From contig JBFMGF010000046.1 of the NCBI GenBank assembly GCA_040752675.1, positions 1-35,103 of the forward strand: 35,103 nucleotides of DNA. The letters run 5' to 3'. Below, in pieces: positions 26,737 through 35,103 of this stretch. Positions within the stretch are counted from its first letter, which is position 1; each line of letters starts with the position of its first letter. The translations under genes were made by a program, and so were the position numbers. The notes under the pieces are model-generated. The model saw nothing but the letters and a program-made list of their open reading frames with translations. It was not told the DNA's origin and searched no databases. Source of the stretch: Acidobacteriota bacterium. GTDB taxonomy: Bacteria > Acidobacteriota > Polarisedimenticolia > JBFMGF01.

Positions 26737-28740
26737 ATGTCAGATTCAAAAACTTTCCCCGGCACTAATGATCTTCCACAGGATCAGGCCAGAGAGATCC
26801 TGAAAGACAAAACCATCGAGGCGCTTCTCAAAGAGCACAGGATTTTCAATCCTCCTGAGATATTTAAGGCTCAGGCCAACATCGTTGATCAGAATATTTT
26901 CAGTTATGCGGATGAAAATTTTGAAGAATTCTGGGGGAGCATGGCCTCTGAGCTTACCTGGTTTAAAAAATGGGAGAAGGTCCTCGAGTGGAACCCGCCC
27001 CACGCCAGGTGGTTCATTGATGGAAAAATCAATATCTCCTACAACTGCATTGACAGGCATATCAATTCAGCCATCAGGAATAAGGCAGCCCTCATATGGG
27101 AAGGGGAACCCGGCGACACGAGAACGCTCACCTACTGGGACCTTTACCGGGAAGTTAACAAATTTGCCAATGTGCTGAGAAAGCTTGGAATCCAAAAGGG
27201 GGACAGAGTTGCCATCTACATGCCGATGATTCCCGAGCTCGCCATTGCCATGCTGGGCTGCACAAGAATCGGAGCTGTTCACAGCGTCGTCTTTGGCGGA
27301 TTCAGCGCCGAGGCCTTAAGAGACAGAATCAACGATGCGCAAGCAAAGATTCTTATAACGGCCGATGGGGGTTACAGGAGGGGAAGTATCTTCCCGCTGA
27401 AACACGATGCCGATTATGCCATCAGAGATTGTCCCTCCATCAAACATGTCATCATCGTCAAGCGCGGCGAGTTCCCGCTGAGAATCAAAGAAGGGCGAGA
27501 TCACTGGTGGCACCGGCTGATGCAGGATGCCCCCTCTTACTGTAAGCCTGAAGAGATGGACTCCGAGGATCTCCTATATATCCTTTACACTTCCGGGACA
27601 ACAGGAAAACCAAAAGGGATCGTCCACTCAACAGGGGGATACCTGACAGGCGTTTACGCGACTACCAAATGGGTCTTTGATTTGAAACCAGATGATGTCT
27701 TCTGGTGCTCTGCAGACATCGGCTGGGTGACAGGACACTCTTACATCGTCTATGGGCCGCTCGCCAACGCCTCAACCATCGTCATGTACGAAGGGGCGCC
27801 CGATTGGCCAGAAAAAGACCGATTCTGGCAAATCATCGAAAAGTATGGCGTGACCGTATTCTACACAGCTCCCACGGCCATAAGAGCCTTCATGAAATGG
27901 GGAGAAGAGTTTCCACAGAGGTGTGATCTCTCCTCCTTGAGACTGCTGGGGAGCGTTGGCGAGCCAATCAATCCAGAGGCCTGGATCTGGTACTACAAGT
28001 ACATCGGGAGAGAGAGATGCCCCGTTGTGGATACCTGGTGGCAGACGGAAACAGGAATGATCCTCATCACACCTCTTCCCGGAATCACCGCGCTGAAACC
28101 AGGCTCGGCAACAAAACCTTTTCCGGGAATCTCGGCTGACATCTTCAACGAGAAAGGAGAATCCGTGAAAGTTGGCGGAGGCTACCTGGTTCTGACGCGC
28201 CCTTGGCCGGCCATGCTCCGCGGCATCTATGGCGATATGGAACGATACGAGAAGCAGTACTGGAGCCGGTATGGAAAGAATGTTTACTTCACGGGGGATG
28301 GAGCTAAGAGGGATGAGGATGGTTACTTCTGGCTTCTCGGGCGGGTGGATGATGTGATGAATGTGGCTGGTCATAGAATCTCCACAATGGAAGTGGAGAG
28401 CGCCCTTGTGGATCACCCCTCTGTTGCCGAGGCAGCCGTCGTTGGAAAAAATCATGAAATCAAGGGGCAGGCCATATCCGCCTTCGTGACACTGAAGGAA
28501 GGATTCAACCCTCACCGGGAACTCGAAGATGACCTCAAAGAACATGTTGTGAAGAAGATCGGTTCCATTGCTCGGCCCGATGACATTATCTTCACGGCAG
28601 ATCTCCCAAAGACGAGGTCTGGAAAGATCATGCGCAGGCTCCTCAAAGATATTGCCGAAGGCAGTGCCCTTGGGGACACGACGACGCTTGCCGATGCTTC
28701 CGTCATCGATTCCCTCAAGAAAAAATACGAAGAAGAATGA
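26737..28740 (+). CDS. acs: Acetyl-CoA synthetase (AMP-forming)
   Basis: A 667-residue enzyme that makes acetyl-CoA from acetate, ATP and CoA through acetyl-AMP. I chose ATG 26737 because AAGGAAGGGAAG lies directly upstream; the frame start at 26704 has none. Visible: the AMP-binding P-loop-like [15 protein letters not shown] (about residues 282-296), the TWWQTETG motif, the hinge/ACS C-terminal region [18 protein letters not shown], and the catalytic Lys630 in [11 protein letters not shown], whose acetylation controls activity in well-studied relatives. Length is typical (about 650). The gene stands alone on the plus strand and converges with the glutamate synthase operon 5 bp later. Confidence 0.96.
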   Translation: MSDSKTFPGTNDLPQDQAREILKDKTIEALLKEHRIFNPPEIFKAQANIVDQNIFSYADENFEEFWGSMASELTWFKKWEKVLEWNPPHARWFIDGKINISYNCIDRHINSAIRNKAALIWEGEPGDTRTLTYWDLYREVNKFANVLRKLGIQKGDRVAIYMPMIPELAIAMLGCTRIGAVHSVVFGGFSAEALRDRINDAQAKILITADGGYRRGSIFPLKHDADYAIRDCPSIKHVIIVKRGEFPLRIKEGRDHWWHRLMQDAPSYCKPEEMDSEDLLYILYTSGTTGKPKGIVHSTGGYLTGVYATTKWVFDLKPDDVFWCSADIGWVTGHSYIVYGPLANASTIVMYEGAPDWPEKDRFWQIIEKYGVTVFYTAPTAIRAFMKWGEEFPQRCDLSSLRLLGSVGEPINPEAWIWYYKYIGRERCPVVDTWWQTETGMILITPLPGITALKPGSATKPFPGISADIFNEKGESVKVGGGYLVLTRPWPAMLRGIYGDMERYEKQYWSRYGKNVYFTGDGAKRDEDGYFWLLGRVDDVMNVAGHRISTMEVESALVDHPSVAEAAVVGKNHEIKGQAISAFVTLKEGFNPHRELEDDLKEHVVKKIGSIARPDDIIFTADLPKTRSGKIMRRLLKDIAEGSALGDTTTLADASVIDSLKKKYEEE

Positions 28741-28745
28741 TTCCT

Positions 28746-31349
28746 CTATCCCGTATCCTCTCCATATTTTGACAGAACGGCCATTCCCGCCGGCTCAACT
28801 TTGCGATAGATTCTCTCCATACTTTGAACTCTGCCATTCACTGTCAGGAGCTCCTCCATAGGGATGTCAAAGAGCCTCTCGTTTTCTTTAAGGAAGGGAG
28901 TAATTAAAGCGCAATCTCTCTGTGTCATCTCTGCGAACTGCCCTCCGTTGAGCTGGTCTTCTCCAACTCTTCTATCAGGATCTCTTAAATAGATGGCTCC
29001 TCCAGAGGCAAGGGAAAAGAGGTTTCCACCTGGATAAGGAGTCTCCAGTTCAATTAGCTCTCCCCTTTCACCAAACCTGATTCCATTCAGAATAACGAAG
29101 CCCCCACCATTGAAGGGGTCGCCTGCCATGAAGGATTCTGCCAGGTAGTCCAGGCAGGTACCATTGATAACCACGCGAGGAGCGCCTACAGCATTGATGA
29201 GCGGCCTTCCAGCGGCATTGCCGAGAAGATATATTTCCCCCCCTTTGGCTCCATACATGAAGGTCTGACCGACATCTCCGTAGATGACGAGCTTTCCTGA
29301 TTTCATGATATTTCCAACCTGATCCTGGGCACTCCCGTGAACGTATATTTGCGCACCATCCAGTCCTGAGGCCAGATAATCTCCTGAATTTCCATAAACA
29401 TGAATGCAGACTTCATGAGTCTCAGGCCCCAGACCGCTTCCGCAGAACCTCTGTCCTCTCAGGTTAATCAGAATGAGGTTTCTCCATCCCTTCCGAAAGG
29501 TCTGAACGATGAATCTTGCCAGGGAATCCTCACCTTCCGGTGGAAACTTTTCTGCATCTATGATGAGAATGCCATCTTTTCCTTTGGGTTCCATAAGGAG
29601 ACCCCTTCTCTCCCAATCAATCCGCATGTATCTTTCCATGATGGCTTGATCCATGAGAGGGATATTTTCCAGGATCCTTTGGAGGGTATGTTCCAGCATT
29701 CTCAGCAAACAACTCCTCTTCTTGCTGCCAGTGTCGTAAATCCGGTCCATTAAAAGCGTGAGTATTTCAATGGCGAACGGTACTCGTTCTTTCCGTATTC
29801 TGGTGGACTCCATGAGGTCATAGCAGAAGCTCCAGAACTCTTCATAGCTCATACCTGGCATGGCTCTTTTCAGGTCATGGAACTTCTCCATGGAAGAGAC
29901 AGCAGTTTCTTGAGGAACCATAGTAAATTCCGGAGCTAGATCACGTGAGAGGGTGATGGGATTGTGCAATCTGAAATGAGTCTTATTTTTTGGCGTTTCT
30001 ATGATTCTTCCGAACTTATCGGTGCAGATCAGTTTATGACCATTTCCATTCTTTTCAATACGGAACAGAAAAGCACCACCATCCGTATAGCTTCCGCCTC
30101 GTGCATTCCAGTACATGTCGGCATAGGACCAGAACCTCTCGTCCTCCTGTTCCAGGCTCCTCAGGGTGGCATCGATGGCCTGCCTCTCAGAGGCGATCAA
30201 GCCGATCTGGGCTGCTCCTTCTTGAAGGGCGAAGACCTGGGGCCGGAGCATGGAGGTATCGGTTATTCCCAGTAGCTGAAACTGCTTCGCACAGGGATCA
30301 TTTCTGGCAATGATAAAGAACCAGGGACCATCCGGAGAACCATGGATGTGCGCAGCCTGAATCATTCTGTAAATTTTCTTCTTCTCATCCGGAAGCATTT
30401 CAAAATCTCTCTCGGTAGTTGGAGCCAGAGCTTCAAGCAGGTACTCCAAAGGGTAATCATAGACTCTGTTCAGGAGGTCGAAGAGGAGAACAGCAACCTC
30501 GGTATCCGTCAGAAAGAGGGGATAGATGTTTCTCTGCTTCAGATACTCGCAGATGGAATAATAATTGGCAAAATCACCATTGTGGACAAGAGCTTCATTC
30601 AAACCGATGAAGGGATGGGCTCCCCCAGGATGCCATACCCTTCCTTTCGTTGGATAACGATGATGGCCGATCCACAGGTGAGCCTCCATCCCCTCCAGCT
30701 TGTAATACCTGATGACCTGCTCAGCATAGCCTACAATCTTCAGGACCATCATGTTGCGCCCATGAGACAGGACAAAGGCTTTCTTCTCCCCAAGCGACGT
30801 GTAATACTTACGATTCAACTGGAAGGAATTCTGGTAGATGAATTCATCCTCCGCCTTGCCGATATTCAGTGTCTCCATTTTGTTTCTTCTCCTGAAGTCG
30901 TCGAGTGGTTCCTTCTTCACGCGACAGAAGTATCTCCAGACTTCAGGAGGCTTGATCTCCAGGCCTTCTATTTCATTGTAGTCTTCGATGGAACAAATCT
31001 TTTCGGCATGGTGAATTTCCAGAGAGGGTCGTAAGAATTCTTCTTCCAGCTCGTCCTGAATGGAGCGCTTCAGGTAGGCAATCTGGAGGAGGTAGTCCTC
31101 TTCAAGAACCTCACTCGAAACGCCAAGCTGTTCGGCGGAAAGACCGACAGCAGCAATGCCTCCACCTTTGCCATTGCCCCGATTTCTCATCTGGTGCAGT
31201 GATGGAAAGAGATGTTTCCCCTTTATGGGGACCGAAGAGGCAATTCCCACAACGCCGCAACCGCCTTCCGCCTCCATCTTCCGCCAGGACAGAGGGGTGT
31301 CATATCTCAAATATCTTCTGGAATCAATGATGAGCCTGGAATCGTTCAT
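28746..31349 (-). CDS. Glutamate synthase component: class II amidotransferase fused to GXGXG domain
   Basis: An 867-residue protein joining two glutamate synthase domains. The N-terminal part is a class II glutamine amidotransferase: Cys31 in GGCGVVGIA is the expected nucleophile once the 30 preceding residues are removed or displaced, and NRGNGKGGG and LVHNGDFANYYSI follow. The C-terminal part (from about residue 640) is the beta-helical GXGXG domain, with GLDGAQIYVHGSAQDQVGN, VIYGDVGQTFMYGAKGGEIY and GGFVILNG. These release ammonia and channel it to the FMN subunit. ATG 31349 has AAGGAAAGG upstream. In archaeal-type split enzymes these are separate proteins, so the fusion is notable. The FMN-domain gene lies 60 bp upstream. 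Confidence 0.9.
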   Translation of the reverse strand: MNDSRLIIDSRRYLRYDTPLSWRKMEAEGGCGVVGIASSVPIKGKHLFPSLHQMRNRGNGKGGGIAAVGLSAEQLGVSSEVLEEDYLLQIAYLKRSIQDELEEEFLRPSLEIHHAEKICSIEDYNEIEGLEIKPPEVWRYFCRVKKEPLDDFRRRNKMETLNIGKAEDEFIYQNSFQLNRKYYTSLGEKKAFVLSHGRNMMVLKIVGYAEQVIRYYKLEGMEAHLWIGHHRYPTKGRVWHPGGAHPFIGLNEALVHNGDFANYYSICEYLKQRNIYPLFLTDTEVAVLLFDLLNRVYDYPLEYLLEALAPTTERDFEMLPDEKKKIYRMIQAAHIHGSPDGPWFFIIARNDPCAKQFQLLGITDTSMLRPQVFALQEGAAQIGLIASERQAIDATLRSLEQEDERFWSYADMYWNARGGSYTDGGAFLFRIEKNGNGHKLICTDKFGRIIETPKNKTHFRLHNPITLSRDLAPEFTMVPQETAVSSMEKFHDLKRAMPGMSYEEFWSFCYDLMESTRIRKERVPFAIEILTLLMDRIYDTGSKKRSCLLRMLEHTLQRILENIPLMDQAIMERYMRIDWERRGLLMEPKGKDGILIIDAEKFPPEGEDSLARFIVQTFRKGWRNLILINLRGQRFCGSGLGPETHEVCIHVYGNSGDYLASGLDGAQIYVHGSAQDQVGNIMKSGKLVIYGDVGQTFMYGAKGGEIYLLGNAAGRPLINAVGAPRVVINGTCLDYLAESFMAGDPFNGGGFVILNGIRFGERGELIELETPYPGGNLFSLASGGAIYLRDPDRRVGEDQLNGGQFAEMTQRDCALITPFLKENERLFDIPMEELLTVNGRVQSMERIYRKVEPAGMAVLSKYGEDTG

Positions 31350-31409
31350 CCTTTCCTTCTTTATTAATTTTTTAACTGTGTTTATCAACCATCTTAAAAT
31401 TTTTTAAGA

Positions 31410-32708
31410 TCATCCCTCGTAATCTGCATGAGAGAGAAGGTCTGTTCTTCCTCTCAGTTCCCGGATGCTTCTCAAGCCGCATCTTCTCAGCAATTCCTTC
31501 CACTGGCTCTGCCAGGAAGCGTAGAGATTGATGATCCGCTGCGCGGCCCACTCTACCTCTTTCAATGGAGTAAGCTTCGGATCGGTGCTCGTGATTCCCT
31601 GAGGGCAGCCTCGACCGCTTTCACAGTTTCCACAATGAGTGCATCCGACAGCAATTAACTCCGCTGTTCCTATGACGCAACCATCGGCACCGAGGGCGAT
31701 TGCCTTGGCCACATCATAAGCTGTCCTTATTCCGCCGCTTGCCATAAGCGTGATTTCATCGCGAATTCCTTCTCCCTTTAGGAAATTGTGTACCCTGGGA
31801 ATGGCATACTCGATAGGCATGGCAATGTTCTTCTTGGAGATTTCAGGCGCGGCTCCGGTGCCGCCGTAGCTTCCATCGATATGAATGATATGCGCTCCGG
31901 CATAATAACTTCCCACCGCTACCATATCGACATCGGTGGGGGTAGAAACCTTGACAGAGACGAGAGCCTCCGGATGAAGGGTTTTTATCCAATCCACATG
32001 TTTCTTGTGATCTTCAACAGAGTAAACGCTGTGAAAGGGGAATGGGGAGAATAGGCTCACCCAGGGAACGGACTCACGCATCCTCGCCACATCAGGCATC
32101 ACCTTATCTGCCAGCAAATGGCCACCCAGTCCAGGCTTGGCCCCTTGAGCATACTTGAACTCGATGATTCGTGCTCTCTGGATGGTCTCCTCCCGGACGC
32201 CAAACAGGCCCGTCGCAATCTGGGTGATGACATGATTACTGAAAGGGATCAGTTCAGCAGGATACCCACCTTCTCCTGTGGAGGTGAAGGTGCTCCAGGC
32301 TTTCGCTGCCATCGCCCGTGCCACCATGATATTAAGACTGATAGAACCGTAGGACATCCCGCCACCATAGACAGGGATCGGTATTTCAATCTTTGGTCCA
32401 TCGGATTTCCTGTTTAGTTCAATTGAGGTATCTACTTTCACATGTTCGTCCAGAGCGTTGCCAGACGAGGCTAACCGGAAGTCCATCTTATCGAATCCCC
32501 CTCCCGATCGGCCAACCTTGTCTTCCAGCCCAGACATCGAAGGCATTCCGGTCTCCGCCTGCTCCCATGTCGTCAGGATCAATTCCGGAGTCCATCGGTA
32601 ATTTCCGAGAGTCTCTAAATCTCCATAATTTCTTAGGGCAAATTTTTTCAACCCTCGGTTAAGATTCTCTCGGTGAAAACGAAACAATTTCTCTTCTAAA
32701 TGATTCAT
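31410..32708 (-). CDS. Glutamate synthase FMN-binding synthase domain
   Basis: A 432-residue flavoprotein that makes glutamate from 2-oxoglutarate and ammonia. Conserved synthase motifs are all present: GGGMSYGSIS, STGEGGYPAE, YAQGAKPGLGGHL, HIDGSYGGTGAAPE, and MASGGIRTAYDVAKAIALGADG. The cysteine cluster GCTHCGNCESGRGC has spacing like the 3Fe-4S site. I used ATG 32708; the longer frame starts at a TTG without a ribosome site. It lies between two related genes in one operon, and no NADPH-binding small subunit is nearby, so a ferredoxin may be the electron donor. Confidence 0.9.
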   Translation of the reverse strand: MNHLEEKLFRFHRENLNRGLKKFALRNYGDLETLGNYRWTPELILTTWEQAETGMPSMSGLEDKVGRSGGGFDKMDFRLASSGNALDEHVKVDTSIELNRKSDGPKIEIPIPVYGGGMSYGSISLNIMVARAMAAKAWSTFTSTGEGGYPAELIPFSNHVITQIATGLFGVREETIQRARIIEFKYAQGAKPGLGGHLLADKVMPDVARMRESVPWVSLFSPFPFHSVYSVEDHKKHVDWIKTLHPEALVSVKVSTPTDVDMVAVGSYYAGAHIIHIDGSYGGTGAAPEISKKNIAMPIEYAIPRVHNFLKGEGIRDEITLMASGGIRTAYDVAKAIALGADGCVIGTAELIAVGCTHCGNCESGRGCPQGITSTDPKLTPLKEVEWAAQRIINLYASWQSQWKELLRRCGLRSIRELRGRTDLLSHADYEG

Positions 32709-32768
32709 CTTTTTATTCTCAATCTTAAAAAACTCCGATTCTATCAGCAACAAATTTTCTTATGATAT

Positions 32769-34202
32769 TTACTTTCTCAATCCAAAGATGGGGGCGAAGA
32801 TTTCCTTTTCCAGATCTTCAAAAAACATGGCTCTCCCCGTTTCTCCCTGGAGTCTCCTCACCTCACGCAGCCCCATGGCCCCAAGAATCTCGAGGAGCTG
32901 GCCATGCCATGCGCCAACCATATTGATCAATCTCTGAGTCCCCCATTCCCTATCCAGGCGTGGAAGTCTCCATTCGCAGAATTCTGGCGAAGTACAGTCT
33001 CCATCGAAACGGCACTGGAGGGCAACAAGAAGTGGCGTATTGAGAGCTATGAGATCTGCACCACAGATGATGGCTTTGGGGAGATGCTCGGCAGCAATGA
33101 TTCCTCCGCTGGTTATGATGGTCACCTCATCCCTGAGAGAATGTTCCACTAACTTCCCATGAATGGAACGGATGAGTTCCTTGAGGAACCTGGGGTTACG
33201 GACGGATATTTCCCTCCCACGGTAGTCGGCAAAGAGATGAAAGACGCCGGCTCCTTCCTTCACAGCACGAACAACGAATCTTTCGCTACCTTCATTGAAC
33301 GGTAACCGCAAACAGATAATGGCTGTTGGGAATTCATCTTTCAATCTCTTCCATCCATCCAAATGGTTTCCCACATCCACTTCAATGATGGAAACAGCTC
33401 TCAGAATTTCCTTGTGATCTTCCCAATTTTGGAAGTTCACGAGAGGAATGATATGTGCTAAAAATTTCATCAAATCCCCTTTGATCTCCTGCACTGGAAT
33501 GATGACAAACGTTTTCAGGTATGAGGCGGCTTGTGCCAGGATTTCCAGGATGTTCTTATTCCTGAGAGAATCAGGGAAAAGATCAAAAATGATGGGAACA
33601 GGAATCTGAATCAGAGGAGACCCATCATAAAGCCAGGAATATTCTGGGCCGAACTCCAGCCTTGAGGCTTTTCTCCCGATATCCACAATTGTTGAGATGA
33701 ATTCCCTGCCATGGATTCCATCTCTCGTGGGCCGAACAATTTCTGACATGTCGGTCCACATGGAATCAAAACCATTGCCGCTGAAAGGTCCTTTGTAGCA
33801 GGCCCCTTTGACCGGGATCCTACCTGTGGATGCTTCGTACCAGAGAGACCAGACCTGCTCAGGTGACCAGTAATCATCGCCCAGCTTCTTGTAGGCCTGA
33901 CTCAACTCAATCTTCACCATTCCGGGATGCTCCAGGACACAGCGGTAGCAAGCAACGCATCGGTCGTGGTCTGGAGTGAGACCGCCAAACATTCGATCGT
34001 AAGTACCATAAATGCAGGGACGACTCTTCAGCCTTTTGGGTAATTCCCAAGGTGGGTAGGAGAGAAAAGCTTCAAGTAGCATTTCAGCGAATTTGCTCTC
34101 CCTTATCCTCACCGCATACTTCCCCGGTTGTCCCCTGAGGGATGGTGCGGCTTTCGTTTCTATGTGGAAACGCTTATACAAGTTTCCCTTTTGATCCATC
34201 AT
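32769..34202 (-). CDS. Degenerate glutamate synthase FMN-domain paralogue with N-terminal cysteine motif
   Basis: A 477-residue relative of the downstream FMN gene. Its C-terminus aligns with that gene: GGIIAAEHLPKAIICGADLI, then QCRFDGDCTSPEFC (C-X5-C-X5-C), then the GTQRLINMVGAWHGQLLEILGAMGLREVRRLQG block. The N-terminus holds DHDRCVACYRCV, an iron-sulfur-like motif, and EIVRPTRDGIHGREFIS, known from archaeal synthase domains. The core motifs GGMSYGSIS, STGEGG and KPGLGGHL are absent, replaced by IQIPVPIIFDLFPDSLRNKN. It probably cannot make glutamate itself and may be an electron-transfer or structural partner. It is the first gene after the promoter at 34358-34386. Confidence 0.82.
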   Translation of the reverse strand: MMDQKGNLYKRFHIETKAAPSLRGQPGKYAVRIRESKFAEMLLEAFLSYPPWELPKRLKSRPCIYGTYDRMFGGLTPDHDRCVACYRCVLEHPGMVKIELSQAYKKLGDDYWSPEQVWSLWYEASTGRIPVKGACYKGPFSGNGFDSMWTDMSEIVRPTRDGIHGREFISTIVDIGRKASRLEFGPEYSWLYDGSPLIQIPVPIIFDLFPDSLRNKNILEILAQAASYLKTFVIIPVQEIKGDLMKFLAHIIPLVNFQNWEDHKEILRAVSIIEVDVGNHLDGWKRLKDEFPTAIICLRLPFNEGSERFVVRAVKEGAGVFHLFADYRGREISVRNPRFLKELIRSIHGKLVEHSLRDEVTIITSGGIIAAEHLPKAIICGADLIALNTPLLVALQCRFDGDCTSPEFCEWRLPRLDREWGTQRLINMVGAWHGQLLEILGAMGLREVRRLQGETGRAMFFEDLEKEIFAPIFGLRK

Positions 34203-34357
34203 TTCAATGAAATTCTTCCAATCTTTGCTGGAGCTGATTCAGCGGACCTTTGCAGAAATACAATCTTCTTCCTTTTGCATGCCCTATTGATGAATTGGAC
34301 CTTTATGAGAATGTTTCAGAACAAATGAAAAATCTCTTCATCGAAATTCAGACTTAA

Positions 34358-34386
34358 ATAATACTGCAATTTCTCCCTTGGGTCAA
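34358..34386 (-). promoter_or_regulatory. Strong promoter for the glutamate synthase operon
   Basis: On the minus strand TTGACC (34381-34386) and TATTAT (34358-34363) lie 17 bp apart, matching 5/6 of each consensus. Transcription would start near 34350, leaving a leader of about 150 nt before the ATG at 34202. The DNA just upstream is rich in A-tracts and TGCAAAA repeats, which could act as an UP element or regulator sites. Confidence 0.65.
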
Positions 34387-34403
34387 CTAAAATGTAATAA
34401 AAA

Positions 34404-34491
34404 TTTTGCATATTTTACAAAATCTTAATCTCAAAAAGCATAAAAATTAGAAAATTTTGCATCAATGATTTTCAATTTTTGCATTTTTGCA
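34404..34491. repeat. Four TTTTGCA repeats upstream of the glutamate synthase promoter
   Basis: TTTTGCA occurs at 34404-34410, 34455-34461, 34477-34483 and 34485-34491 on the plus strand (TGCAAAA on the operon strand). The spacing between starts is 51, 22 and 8 bp. They lie upstream of the -35 hexamer. The region is very AT-rich, so some repetition is expected by chance. Confidence 0.35.
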
Positions 34492-34619
34492 ATTTTTTGG
34501 TAACGTTCAAAAGTTTTGACATTGAAGGGTCAAGTGAAGTAAAAGACTTCCTTCAAGAAAAGAAGAATCATCAGGAAAATGAGTACCTGAGATTCAAAAT
34601 AAACTGAGCCAAAAAGAAA

Positions 34620-34678
34620 GGACATCGGTTAAAATTCCTCCAAAACAACGAAGTTAAGAAGAAGGAAAGCCGATGTCC
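34620..34678 (+). repeat. Inverted repeat enclosing the ISL3 transposase start codon
   Basis: GGACATCGG (34620-34628) and CCGATGTCC (34670-34678) are perfect reverse complements separated by 41 bp. The right arm contains the start codon (34673-34675), and the ribosome site GAAGGAAAG lies in the loop end. A transcript entering from outside would fold to hide the start. This arrangement is known for other insertion sequences that limit transposase expression from outside promoters. Confidence 0.45.
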
Positions 34679-35103
34679 ACGAGCCTATTGGACCATGGCT
34701 TTGGAGTTAAGCATTACCGATACCAGAAGACAGAATACAGAATACAAAGAGGGGATCTTGATCTTCCACATTGAAAAATCAGAAGAGAAGCAACGCTGTG
34801 CCAACTGCGATTCTCGCAATGTGATCAAGAAGGGGCATTTCGTCAGGGGAATAAGAACGTTACCCATTGGAAAGAAAAAGGTCTTTCTTGCCATTCATTT
34901 GTATCGGCTCTTCTGTCGAGCTTGCAGGAGCCTTAAGCTCGAGCCACTGCTTCTGAGTTTCCCGAAGAAGCGATGAACCAAGGTGCTGGGGCGATACATT
35001 GTGGAGTTGATGAAGCGGAGCACGGTCGAAGATGTTGCCCGACATCTTGGTTTGAGATACTATCCCGAGGAGGTACTTGTTTTTGATCGCTATCATGTGA
35101 TCC
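34673..35103 (+). pseudogene. ISL3-family transposase remnant, 5' part, cut by window edge
   Basis: The true start is ATG 34673: MSTSLLDHGFGVKHYRYQ is the usual ISL3 transposase N-terminus. A tandem duplication of AGAATAC (34732-34738 and 34739-34745) shifts the frame. Removing one copy restores QKTEYKEGILIFHIEKSEEK, followed by the zinc-finger CANC...C-x2-C region (zf-ISL3). A TGA at 34974-34976 then interrupts, after which the same frame resumes with TKVLGRYIVELMKRSTVEDVARHLGL, the ISL3 helix-turn-helix. This is followed almost at once by YYPEEVLVFDRYHVI, which in full-length relatives lies about 100 residues further on. So there is a frameshift, a stop and an internal deletion. The gene continues past the window. 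Confidence 0.8.
34732..34745 (+). repeat. 7-bp tandem duplication causing a frameshift
   Basis: Two adjacent copies of AGAATAC. In the transposase frame this adds 7 bp and breaks translation after Tyr in QKTEY. Deleting one copy restores a continuous ISL3 reading frame, so the duplication is the inactivating event. Confidence 0.8.

Larger units (their letters stand above)
34203..34672. other. Intergenic region between the glutamate synthase operon and the ISL3 remnant
   Basis: About 470 bp of AT-rich DNA. It holds the operon promoter, a roughly 150-nt leader (34203-34350) with an 11-bp palindrome-like GCTGATTCAGC near 34231-34241, four TTTTGCA repeats, and near 34535-34550 a GAAGT-AAAAG-ACTTC hairpin. 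I see no riboswitch I can name. The end nearest the ISL3 remnant presumably contains the left end of that element, but no clear terminal repeat could be assigned without its partner. Confidence 0.5.

Noticed and set aside
34203-34350. Possible riboswitch or attenuator in the glutamate synthase leader
   Set aside because: Only a short palindrome was visible. No conserved glutamine riboswitch core and no leader peptide rich in a relevant amino acid could be identified.
1-35103. CRISPR arrays, tRNA and rRNA genes, defence genes, prophage
   Set aside because: None seen. No regularly spaced repeats and no tRNA T-loop motif in the non-coding gaps.

Overview
The window is a dense stretch of chromosome from a Gram-negative-type bacterium. 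Outer-membrane biogenesis proteins (an Omp85-type barrel, an AsmA-like protein), several lipoproteins, MsbA-type and ArnT/GT39-type envelope genes and the murein-recycling ligase Mpl all point to a double membrane. The VWFA-related secreted protein, the FecR/DUF6600 protein, the AAA_32-type Lon-like protease and the archaeal-style split glutamate synthase together suggest an Acidobacteriota-like lineage (Ca. Aminicenantes would fit). That placement is inference from gene content; no rRNA or tRNA gene is present to settle it.

Layout. 340-2418 (+) encodes a secreted FecR-domain/DUF6600 protein, convergent with a minus-strand cluster (7113-2430): GspG-like lipoprotein, unknown lipoprotein, AsmA-like protein and mpl. 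A plus-strand pcm (7354-8148) with a lipoprotein signal follows. Next are minus-strand proS with a small downstream gene (9816-8151), and an AAA/Lon-like protease followed by a patatin-like lipoprotein (13290-9873). Plus-strand genes for a VWA protein and RsmE (13406-15347) come next. Positions 15353-22267 form an envelope-lipid neighbourhood: LAB_N membrane protein, GT2 glycosyltransferase and kinase-like gene (minus), head to head with a second kinase-like gene and an ICMT-like methyltransferase (plus), then a GT39 transferase and an MsbA-type exporter (minus). The sucCD-ndk block (24886-22328) has a near-consensus promoter.

25313-26446 is an Omp85/D15-type gene broken by frameshifts. Plus-strand acetyl-CoA synthetase (26737-28740) converges on a three-gene glutamate synthase operon (34202-28746) with a strong promoter at 34358-34386. 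The right edge holds the decayed 5' part of an ISL3-family transposase gene.

How it fits together: sucCD, ndk and acs serve acetate activation, substrate-level phosphorylation and nucleotide balance; the split glutamate synthase serves nitrogen assimilation; the 15-22 kb block looks like lipid A/glycolipid modification and export. The most unusual items are a degenerate FMN-domain paralogue inside the glutamate synthase operon, a divergent pair of paralogous kinase-like genes among lipid A genes, a predicted surface-anchored protein repair methyltransferase, and two pseudogenes whose lesions can be read directly. No CRISPR array, defence island, prophage or complete mobile element was seen.
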